DNA from: Alphaproteobacteria bacterium
Lineage (GTDB): Bacteria > Pseudomonadota > Alphaproteobacteria > Rickettsiales > UBA1997
Direction of reading: 5' to 3'
Assembly (NCBI GenBank): GCA_016869695.1
Contig: VGDN01000022.1
Coordinates: forward strand, 1 to 11,690
Length of the DNA stretch: 11,690 nt
Shown one piece after another: positions 1-6,026 of the stretch; the stretch's first letter is position 1; each line of letters opens with the position of its first letter. Both the position numbers and the translations under genes were made by a program. Below the pieces are notes generated by a model. That model saw only the letters and a list, made by a program, of their open reading frames with translations. It did not search any database and had not been told where the DNA came from.

Positions 1-1
1 T

Positions 2-1324
2 CGCCAAAAAGCAGTGGAGAAGGGTTTGAAAGTTAAGGGGCACGTCAAGACCTCACTAGCTCCCGGCTCACAAGTGGTTAGCGAATATCTCACCAATTCC
101 GGACTGCAAAACTATCTCGACCAACTTGGTTTCAACCTAGTGGGATATGGTTGCACAACCTGCATCGGCAACTCCGGCCCGCTGCATCCACAAATCGAGG
201 AAGTGATTAAGTCGAAGAATCTTTTGGTCGGCGCTGTTCTGTCGGGAAACCGTAATTTTGAAGGACGCGTTCATCCTTTAGTTAAAGCGAACTACCTCGC
301 TTCTCCTCCACTCGTTGTCGCTTACGCCCTCACCGGCAGCTTGAAGATCAACCTCGCACAAGACGCAATCGGTATGGATATGGCGGGTAAAAAAGTTTTC
401 CTAAAAGACATTTGGCCAAGCAAATCCGAGATTGATGCGGTGATTAATGCGCAAGTGAAGCGCGAGATATTCGCTAAAAAATATGCTAATCTGCTCAGTG
501 GTGACGCTGCTTGGCAAAAGATCCAAACCGAAAAATCCGAAACTTACTCTTGGGATCAAAGCAGCACTTACATCCGTCTGCCAAACTTTTTCGATGATCT
601 AAACCGCGATAATGCCACGGAAATCAATGCTGCACGCATTTTGGCGATTTTTGGCGACTCGATTACTACCGACCATATATCCCCCGCCGGCAACATTTCT
701 GCTACCTCTCCCGCCGCCGCCTACTTGGTTTCCAAAGGCATCGAGAAAAAAGATTTTAACTCCTACGGTGCTAGACGCGGCAATCATGAAACCATGATGC
801 GCGGCACTTTTGCCAATATCCGCATCAAAAATGAAATGCTCGGCGGCGCAAAGGAAGGTGGATTCACTAAGGACATCAAAGGCGAAGTGGTTTCGATTTA
901 TGACGCGGCAATGTCCTTCAAGAGCAACGCTACTCCGCTGGTGATTTTCGCTGGCAAGGAATATGGCACTGGCTCTTCACGCGACTGGGCAGCTAAAGGA
1001 ACATTTTTGTTAGGTGTCAAGGCCGTCATCGCCGAGAGCTTCGAGCGTATTCACCGCTCAAATTTAATTGGGATGGGCGTACTGCCGCTAATCTTCAAAT
1101 CAGGAGAAAACCGCAAATCTCTAGGCTTGGTGGGTGATGAAGTAATCGACATTGTAGGAATCACCTCCACCATCCGCCCCAAACAAAACATCACCTGCGT
1201 CATCAAAAAAGCGGATGGATCTAGGCATGAAGTCACATTAATCTGCGGCTTAGACACCGGAAACGAAGTCGAATATTTCAAACGCGGTGGGATCTTGCAG
1301 TATGTGATCGGGACGAATTTTTGA
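2..1324 (+). CDS. acnA: Aconitate hydratase A, C-terminal half (5' end outside window)
   Basis: TCA-cycle enzyme that interconverts citrate and isocitrate through cis-aconitate with a 4Fe-4S cluster in the cytoplasm. The reading frame is open from base 2, and the GTG at base 14 is an internal Val codon: the residues before it (RQKA) continue the family's AxKAVEKGL stretch, so the true start lies upstream. About 440 of the usual ~890 residues are present. Counting from the Val at base 14, GYGCTTCIGNSG carries two of the three cluster-binding cysteines (C47, C50); the third lies in the missing part. Then come GDSITTDHISPAG (214-226), the substrate-binding YGARRGNHETMMRGTFAN (251-268) and YGTGSSRDWAAKG (317-329) in the swivel domain, and ESFERIHRSNLIGMGVLP. 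The frame is intact to its TGA stop with no sign of decay. This is the AcnA/IRP-type family, not AcnB. Whether it also has an RNA-binding role cannot be told from sequence. Confidence 0.97.
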   Translation, partial: RQKAVEKGLKVKGHVKTSLAPGSQVVSEYLTNSGLQNYLDQLGFNLVGYGCTTCIGNSGPLHPQIEEVIKSKNLLVGAVLSGNRNFEGRVHPLVKANYLASPPLVVAYALTGSLKINLAQDAIGMDMAGKKVFLKDIWPSKSEIDAVINAQVKREIFAKKYANLLSGDAAWQKIQTEKSETYSWDQSSTYIRLPNFFDDLNRDNATEINAARILAIFGDSITTDHISPAGNISATSPAAAYLVSKGIEKKDFNSYGARRGNHETMMRGTFANIRIKNEMLGGAKEGGFTKDIKGEVVSIYDAAMSFKSNATPLVIFAGKEYGTGSSRDWAAKGTFLLGVKAVIAESFERIHRSNLIGMGVLPLIFKSGENRKSLGLVGDEVIDIVGITSTIRPKQNITCVIKKADGSRHEVTLICGLDTGNEVEYFKRGGILQYVIGTNF

Positions 1325-1348
1325 TTTGGTCGATAACAGACATTAGAA

Positions 1349-1517
1349 GATATATACCCAATCTTATTCAAGACACTATGACTTCCCATTCGTCATTGCG
1401 AGGTTTGCGAAGTAAATCTAGGCAATCCATCTTTACTCACGAATGGATTGCTTCGCTGTCGCTCACAATGACGAGTGGGAAGTTAGTATCTTCAACTTGA
1501 ATGGCGGTGTATATATC
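1349..1517. repeat. 169-bp imperfect palindromic repeat (CGTCATTGCGAG type)
   Basis: The core arms are 1381-1398 (ACTTCCCATTCGTCATTG) and 1466-1483 (CAATGACGAGTGGGAAGT), complementary except for one base. Further in, GCAATCCAT (1422-1430) pairs with ATGGATTGC (1443-1451), leaving a 12-nt loop. Symmetry continues outward at almost the same centre: ATTCAAG (1366-1372) with CTTGAAT (1496-1502), and GATATATAC (1349-1357) with GTATATATC (1509-1517). The CGTCATTGCGAG...GGATTGCTTCGC wording resembles dispersed palindromic repeats I know from Rickettsiales and other bacterial genomes, so a MITE-like or REP-like copy is likely. It lies just past the acnA stop and could act as a transcript-end hairpin, but no T-run follows the stem. 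Confidence 0.75.
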
Positions 1518-1694
1518 GCATACTGCGTGACTATATCTCTGATATATTAGTTTCTGAACCCGCGAATGATATTGGAACAACTCTAACGATAAGATTTGGG
1601 ATAAAAAATCTTACTTAGTTGACAGTTTAGTTGTAATCCTAATCACGCTTAAGAAATACCCCCTCATCTCAACCCTTTCTGACCCAAATCCCAT

Positions 1695-1764
1695 CTCGTC
1701 ATTCCTGACCTAGATTTTCTTGGATGCGTTAGCGTTCCAGAAACTGTGTGTCAGGAATGACGAG
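1695..1764. repeat. 70-bp palindromic repeat (CGTCATTCCTG type)
   Basis: Perfect 15-bp arms CTCGTCATTCCTGAC (1695-1709) and GTCAGGAATGACGAG (1750-1764) enclose a 40-nt interior. The interior has its own partial symmetry (TTTCTTGGA against TTCCAGAAA). The CGTCATTCCTG...CAGGAATGACG arms are a common dispersed-repeat wording in proteobacterial genomes. It is a different family from the repeat at 1349-1517. Its distance upstream of lptD is about 100 bp. Confidence 0.7.
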
Positions 1765-1866
1765 GAGAGTTAATCCTTAAACGCAACTGGGTTTAGCTGT
1801 AAGGATGTTTATAAACCACGTGGGTCATCATAATGTTAATAATGAATCAATCGGAAAAATTCTCTA

Positions 1867-4029
1867 ATGAGATGGCCACTCCTCGTTCTAATCCTAATCA
1901 TCCTTCCGCATAACTCCTTCGCAATTCCGCGCGTAAAATCTAAGTCAACGCAAAATTCGCAGACAATCCTCAAAGCTGATCAGATCGATGGTGATCAAGT
2001 AAGGGATGTGATGATCGCCACCGGCAATGTCGAGATCACTCGCGACTTTTCGACAATTTATGCCGACCAGGTCACTTACGACAAAAAGCACAAAAACATT
2101 CACGCCATAGGTCATGTAAAGATTAAAAATTTTGAAGTTGGAAATGTCCTAGCGACAGAAGCAAGTATGAGTGACGACTTCAGCAAAGGTAGCTTCATCA
2201 ATAGCAGGGTGTTCTTCTCTGACGGCTCTTACATCTTCGCTACTAAAACCAATCGCGAAGATCCGCTTACTACAACTTTCGAAAAACCGGTTTTCTCCAT
2301 CTGCCCCAATGACGAAATCAGTCAAGATAACACGAAAGCCGGCTTTTTACGTGACTTTGCTTCCATAAAATCAAGCAGATCAACCATCGACCGCAAAAAC
2401 AATAGAATCAGAAGCAAGCATAGCATCCTTAAGATTTACAGCGTTCCAATCTTCTATACGCCCTACTCCAGCCTCGCTCTACCAGGTAAAGACCGGCATT
2501 CCGGCTTCTTAATGCCTTCCTACTTTCGCTCAACAAATTTTGGTCTTGGCCTCAGGACTCCTTTCTATGTCAACATCGCACCAAACATAGATTTGACCGT
2601 TACGCCGCAATTCTATACCCAAAACAACCAATATCTCATTTCTAACAACTTCCGTCACCTCACCAGCTATGGCAGCTACGGGGCAAATCTCGAAATCGCT
2701 AACAACAAAATCACTAACACCAATAACACCACGGTCATCAACCGTACAAACGATAAGCATCGCGGTAGTTTAAAAGGCACAGGCAAGTTCGACTTCAGCA
2801 CTAATCTCACCTCGGATTTTGCCATCGAAACGCTATCCGACCGCGACTATCTACGTGACTATCACTTCAACTACTGGGCATACACCCTCTCGCGCGCCAA
2901 TCTCGATTACATGCATGGGCGCGATTACTACTCGGTCAAAACATTGCGGGTGCAAGAACTTGATGATTATACCAACCGCAATGCCGCGCCATTCGTGCTG
3001 CCATCGCTTGATTACCACACCGAAACCAAGCCGACCCTATCTTCAAAGGGCAAACTCGCTTTCACCTCCAACATCACCAACATCTATCGCCGCGACGGTC
3101 TTGAATATCGTCGTGCGACAGCCACTCCAGAAGCCAATCTTCCATTCAACCTCAAGGGCAATCTCTTTAACCTAAACGCCAAGATGCAGGGCGATTTTTA
3201 CTGGCTGGAGAACAACTTCAAAAACTCCACTCAAACCGCCGAATACCAATCCACCCGCACAAATTATAAACCAGAAGCCTCAGCCACATGGCGTTTACCG
3301 CTGATCAAAAAAGCCAACAAAAACACCTTACTGATTGAGCCGATGGCCAACCTAGTCAGTAGTAACTACAAGAAAAATTTTGCCAAACTTCCCAACGAAG
3401 ACAGCAACAACTCTGAGCTTACGATCAGTAATCTTTTCGTCTCGGATCGTATTTATGGTTTTGATCGAAATGAGGCGGGAGAACGTACCAGCTATGGCGC
3501 TAAGACATCTTTGTTTAATCAATTTGGTGAGTTCGGCTTAACTATTGGTCAAACTTATCGCTTAACTAATCGCGCGCAGGACGTGTTGATTCGCGGCTTC
3601 GCTGATAATAATCGTTCTGATTATGTCGGTCAGGCGATGTACAAAGCAGCAAAATATTTTACGCTAACTTACTCCTTCCAACTCAACCAAGCCAACTGGC
3701 ACAACGACGTAAACCAGGTTACTACCACTCTAAACACCGACCGCTTCTTAATTTCTGCCGATTATCTACTCCTGTTTAAAACATTACAAAACACCCAGCA
3801 GCGCGAGCAACTCAACCTCTCTTCTACGATCAAAATGACTAGCCACTGGAACACTACCATAACCGCCAGCAAGGATTTAGTAAGCAATCGTATACTTTCT
3901 CGCGGCATCATACTTTCCCGCGATGGCTGCTGCACTAATTTCAGCTTCTCCGTAATCGAAACCAATCCGATCAACCTCACCAAACCACAACGCACCTTTA
4001 GTCTGCTCTTCTCGTTTAAGAATTTGTAA
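1867..4029 (+). CDS. lptD: LPS-assembly outer-membrane protein LptD
   Basis: Final component of the Lpt bridge: the beta-barrel that, with the lipoprotein LptE, inserts lipopolysaccharide into the outer leaflet of the outer membrane. Residues 1-19 form a signal peptide (short basic start, hydrophobic LLVLILIIL, cleavage near SFA). Residues ~33-130 match the OstA/LptA-like beta-jellyroll (ILKADQI, IATGNVEITRD, IYADQVTYD, IHAIGHVKI). The barrel begins near 200 with the family signature SGFLMPSYF (212-220) and PFYVNIAPNIDLTVTPQFY. The C-terminus FSLLFSFKNL fits a final barrel strand. It is 720 residues, a little short against 784 in E. coli. It has only three cysteines (C146, C688, C689); the N-terminal one of E. 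coli (C31) has no counterpart. The ATG at 1867 places the signal peptide correctly; the only SD-like bases are a weak GGAAA about 12 nt upstream. The usual alphaproteobacterial partners surA, pdxA and ksgA are not adjacent. Confidence 0.93.
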   Translation: MRWPLLVLILIILPHNSFAIPRVKSKSTQNSQTILKADQIDGDQVRDVMIATGNVEITRDFSTIYADQVTYDKKHKNIHAIGHVKIKNFEVGNVLATEASMSDDFSKGSFINSRVFFSDGSYIFATKTNREDPLTTTFEKPVFSICPNDEISQDNTKAGFLRDFASIKSSRSTIDRKNNRIRSKHSILKIYSVPIFYTPYSSLALPGKDRHSGFLMPSYFRSTNFGLGLRTPFYVNIAPNIDLTVTPQFYTQNNQYLISNNFRHLTSYGSYGANLEIANNKITNTNNTTVINRTNDKHRGSLKGTGKFDFSTNLTSDFAIETLSDRDYLRDYHFNYWAYTLSRANLDYMHGRDYYSVKTLRVQELDDYTNRNAAPFVLPSLDYHTETKPTLSSKGKLAFTSNITNIYRRDGLEYRRATATPEANLPFNLKGNLFNLNAKMQGDFYWLENNFKNSTQTAEYQSTRTNYKPEASATWRLPLIKKANKNTLLIEPMANLVSSNYKKNFAKLPNEDSNNSELTISNLFVSDRIYGFDRNEAGERTSYGAKTSLFNQFGEFGLTIGQTYRLTNRAQDVLIRGFADNNRSDYVGQAMYKAAKYFTLTYSFQLNQANWHNDVNQVTTTLNTDRFLISADYLLLFKTLQNTQQREQLNLSSTIKMTSHWNTTITASKDLVSNRILSRGIILSRDGCCTNFSFSVIETNPINLTKPQRTFSLLFSFKNL

Positions 4030-4067
4030 GAGGACTCTGCAGTCGGTTGCATCCGTCACTGGTCATG

Positions 4068-4111
4068 CTTCGACAAGCTCAGCATAACTAGTCATCTTGA
4101 GCTTGTCTAAG
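4068..4111. terminator. Inverted repeat between convergent lptD and pdxJ, probable bidirectional terminator
   Basis: Arms CTTCGACAAGCTCA (4068-4081) and TGAGCTTGTCTAAG (4098-4111) are complementary except for one base, with a 16-nt loop. The wider context (GGTCATG...TCATCTTGAG) matches the widespread GTCAT-CCTGAGCTTGTCGAAG type of dispersed repeat. It sits in the 95-bp gap between two gene ends that face each other, where a shared transcription end is expected. There is no long T-run after the stem in either direction, so terminator function is inferred from position. Confidence 0.55.
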
Positions 4112-4124
4112 GGTGATGGGGAAG

Positions 4125-4844
4125 CTAAGCAATAATTTTCTTCATCTTCGAAATAACCTGCGCGAGCCCATCAAATATGGCTTCTCCGATGATGAAGTGA
4201 CCGATATTTAGCTCAGAAATTTGCGGAATCTTCGCAATCATCGCTGCTGTTTTGTAATCTAACCCGTGACCAGCATGACACTCTAAACCCAGTACCACAG
4301 CAGCTTCAGCGCATCTCTTAATTTTCAGAAATTCCTTTTTCTGGGCGACAGATTTCTTGCGACAGAATTCTCCCGTGTGTAATTCAACTATGTCTGCGCC
4401 CAACTGAGCAGCGGCTACGATCTGCTTTTTATTTGGATCAATAAAGAGCGAAACAAGAATTCTTCTGGCGCGAATTTTGCTGATTATCTCCCGCAAGATT
4501 TTGGAATTTTTAATCACATCCAATCCACCTTCTGTTGTCACTTCCCATCTTTTTTCCGGAACGATGCAAACGGCATGAGGTCTTGTCTTAAGGGCAATCA
4601 TAAGCATCTCTTGTGTTGCCGCCATCTCCAAATTGATCGGCAGTTTAATCTCTTTTTTTAACCGCTTCAGGTCAGCGTCACGGATGTGACGACGGTCTTC
4701 ACGTAAGTGAATTGTAATTCCATCAGCACCAGATTTTTGAGCTAGAATCGCTGCCATAACTGGATCAGGATGCGCCCCTCCACGCGCATTTCTGATGGTT
4801 GCAACGTGATCGATATTAACTCCGAGACGAATATTTTTTCTCAT
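4125..4844 (-). CDS. pdxJ: Pyridoxine 5'-phosphate synthase PdxJ
   Basis: Cytoplasmic TIM-barrel enzyme that condenses 1-deoxy-D-xylulose 5-phosphate with 3-amino-2-oxopropyl phosphate to make pyridoxine 5'-phosphate, the ring-closing step of DXP-dependent vitamin B6 synthesis. The protein is 239 residues, the normal size. Visible motifs: GVNIDHVATIRNARGG (8-23), GADGITIHLREDRRHI (39-54) with H46, NLEMA (71-75) with E73, VPEKRWEVTTEGGLDV (95-110), ECHAGHGLDY (188-197) with H193, and ELNIGHFIIGEAIF (211-224). H46, E73 and H193 correspond to the catalytic set H45/E72/H193 of E. coli. The start ATG lies 29 bp inside the end of the upstream transporter gene and is preceded by a modest GGTG, so translation is probably coupled. 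The partner pdxA is not in the window. All active-site residues are present. Confidence 0.97.
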   Translation of the reverse strand: MRKNIRLGVNIDHVATIRNARGGAHPDPVMAAILAQKSGADGITIHLREDRRHIRDADLKRLKKEIKLPINLEMAATQEMLMIALKTRPHAVCIVPEKRWEVTTEGGLDVIKNSKILREIISKIRARRILVSLFIDPNKKQIVAAAQLGADIVELHTGEFCRKKSVAQKKEFLKIKRCAEAAVVLGLECHAGHGLDYKTAAMIAKIPQISELNIGHFIIGEAIFDGLAQVISKMKKIIA

Positions 4845-5949
4845 AATTCACCAAAAAAGTTAGGTAAAAAACACAGCTCAAAATCATCGCAATTGGGAAA
4901 CCATTTGCGCCAAAGATATTCAACAAAACCCCACCGGTTAAGACTCCGAACAATGATCCGATTGAGCCAATAATCTGAAAAGTTGCATTAGCAGAGACAA
5001 GTTTTTCTTTGCTGTAATCATCATTGGCGATCTTGAAAACCGAAACGTAAATGCAAGAGATCGACATTCCGAATATGAAATATAGCACAACTAAAATTAT
5101 GTATGACTTGCTGTAGAGAATGATGATTAGGAAGGAGAAAATGCAGCCCAAAAATCCGATATTGATCACATTGTAAGGGCTGAGTTTTTTGAGAACAAAA
5201 CCGACCCAAACATCAAAAAATCCACTGGCCATGTAGGAAGTAATCAGAAGGCCTGCCGCTTCATAAGAAAGACCAATATGAATACCGAAAACTACCGTGA
5301 ATGAGAGAAGTAGATAAGTCTGAAAATCGAGAAAAAATCTAGCGACAAAGCAGCGCGGATTTCGTTCAAAAAATTCTTTGAGAGGAATTCTTTTTGACTC
5401 GATCTCTGGTTGTGGCAAACGCTTCAGTGGCAAGAGACAAAAGTAAGAACACAAAACCAAAATCGCTGAGGTGATGAAGGAGATATAGTTTGCAGCGCCT
5501 AATTTGCTGACAATTATAGGACCGACAGCTAAGCCAGCTGAAAGCACCATGCTAAAAATTCCGGTGGCGATTCCGCGTTGCTCATCGGTGAGTAAAATAT
5601 TCAGCCAAGCCTGTCTAGAGATCACATAAATAAACCAGCAGCAACCCATGAAAAAAGCGAAGACAACCCAGAGAAAAAAGCTTTGATAGAAATAGATCAG
5701 CAAGATCCCTAACGCATAGACATAGGCCGAAAAGCCAAGCGCCCGAATCATGCCAAACCGAGCCACCAGATTACTCAAAAAAAATGAAGCAAAAATTCCA
5801 CCGATTACTTCGAAGGACGAAGCCAAGCCAATCCGCGCTGGATCAATATGGTTAATAGTCAGAATAGTTGGAAAGGCAACAACATCAATACCTATGGCGA
5901 TGGCGAAAAGGAAGATACTGAGAAAGAGGGAGTTGAGCTCGCGAGGCAT
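4816..5949 (-). CDS. Major facilitator superfamily transporter, 12 TM
   Basis: Inner-membrane secondary transporter of the MFS fold; substrate unknown. The 377 residues hold about 12 hydrophobic helices in a 6+6 layout (roughly 7-30, 41-62, 67-87, 90-111, 127-147, 154-175, 201-227, 231-253, 261-279, 283-305, 323-346, 350-369). The longest loop is central (~176-199) and charged (PQPEIESKRIPLKEFFERNPR). After TM2, LVARFGMIRALG resembles the GxxxDRxGRR loop motif of the family, with its Asp-Arg pair missing. After TM4, SRQAWLNILLTDEQRGIATG is typical of drug/sugar-type MFS members. It is the first gene of a two-gene unit with pdxJ (29-bp overlap) and diverges from dxs. A link to B6 vitamers or DXP-derived compounds is only a guess from position. 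An in-frame stop shortly upstream, inside the palindrome, leaves this ATG as the only sensible start; no SD is present. Confidence 0.85.
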   Translation of the reverse strand: MPRELNSLFLSIFLFAIAIGIDVVAFPTILTINHIDPARIGLASSFEVIGGIFASFFLSNLVARFGMIRALGFSAYVYALGILLIYFYQSFFLWVVFAFFMGCCWFIYVISRQAWLNILLTDEQRGIATGIFSMVLSAGLAVGPIIVSKLGAANYISFITSAILVLCSYFCLLPLKRLPQPEIESKRIPLKEFFERNPRCFVARFFLDFQTYLLLSFTVVFGIHIGLSYEAAGLLITSYMASGFFDVWVGFVLKKLSPYNVINIGFLGCIFSFLIIILYSKSYIILVVLYFIFGMSISCIYVSVFKIANDDYSKEKLVSANATFQIIGSIGSLFGVLTGGVLLNIFGANGFPIAMILSCVFYLTFLVNYEKKYSSRS

Positions 5950-5967
5950 TAGGATTTTTGATTTTAG

Positions 5968-5996
5968 ATTTTAGATTTTTGATTGGCGCCAATCAA
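5968..5996 (-). promoter_or_regulatory. Mirror-image candidate sigma70 promoter for the transporter-pdxJ unit
   Basis: Because of the palindrome, the minus strand carries the same boxes: TTGATT (complement of 5991-5996) and TAAAAT (complement of 5968-5973), 17 bp apart. The two -35 boxes lie either side of the central GGCGCC on opposite strands, so the two promoters overlap across the centre and polymerases could compete for them. The leader to the transporter ATG would be about 12 nt, again without an SD. Confidence 0.5.
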
Positions 5997-6007
5997 GAAT
6001 CTAAAAT
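5979..6007 (+). promoter_or_regulatory. Candidate sigma70 promoter for dxs
   Basis: TTGATT (5979-5984, 4 of 6 to TTGACA) and TAAAAT (6002-6007, 5 of 6 to TATAAT) are separated by exactly 17 bp. The predicted transcript start near 6013-6015 would leave a leader of only about 12-14 nt before the ATG at 6027, with no Shine-Dalgarno sequence. A second TAAAAT at 6009-6014 has the wrong spacing. The site is inferred from sequence only. Confidence 0.5.
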
Positions 6008-6026
6008 CTAAAATCAAAAATCCTAA

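Larger units (their letters stand above)
1325..1866. other. Long intergenic region between acnA and lptD
   Basis: This 542-bp gap has no convincing gene in any frame and no recognisable tRNA. It holds two unrelated palindromic repeats (1349-1517 and 1695-1764, listed separately) and a small perfect hairpin with arms TAAGATTT (1590-1597) and AAATCTTA (1606-1613) around an 8-nt loop. A perfect TTGACA lies at 1619-1624, but no good -10 box follows at 16-18 bp. A CATAAT at 1829-1834 could be the -10 of an lptD promoter, with only a weak -35 match upstream. The lptD promoter is therefore unresolved but must lie here if the gene has its own. Confidence 0.6.
5949..6026. repeat. 78-bp near-perfect palindrome filling the gap between two divergent start codons
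   Basis: Each arm is 39 bases. Every base pairs with its mirror about the centre 5987/5988 (GGCGCC) except one position, T5978 against G5997. The left end is the first base of the transporter start codon (read on the minus strand) and the right end is the base before the dxs ATG, so the element makes up the whole intergenic space. Each arm away from the centre is a run of 7-bp units: ATCAAGA, ATCTAAA, ATCTAAA, ATCAAAA, ATCCTAA, then ATG (5992-6029 on the dxs side). Both genes therefore have almost the same leader. As RNA the whole element would fold into one long stem, but transcripts starting from the promoters proposed here would contain only part of one arm. Confidence 0.95.

Noticed and set aside
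2..1324. acnA as a complete short gene starting at GTG 14
   Set aside because: The frame is open to the window edge, residues before the GTG still match the family, and one cluster-binding cysteine and the N-terminal domains would be missing.
1051..1389. 112-residue open frame on the minus strand across the acnA end
   Set aside because: It lies almost wholly opposite the conserved acnA coding sequence and has no recognisable domain; acnA codon structure explains it.
1619..1647. Perfect TTGACA as an lptD promoter
   Set aside because: No reasonable -10 box follows at 16-18 bp; the best candidate at 15 bp matches only two positions, and it is 240 bp from the gene.
1325..1866. A tRNA, small RNA gene or CRISPR in the long gap
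   Set aside because: No cloverleaf-type arms or TTC-containing T-arm found, and no regularly spaced direct repeats; the structure present is inverted repeats.
2530..3175. Open frames of 76 residues (minus) and 118 residues (plus) inside lptD
   Set aside because: Out-of-frame readings of the lptD barrel region with low-complexity Ser/Thr-rich or Val-rich products and no motif.
5949..6026. Palindrome as a transcription terminator
   Set aside because: It lies between two divergent starts, not between ends, and both start codons abut it; promoter or repeat origin fits better.
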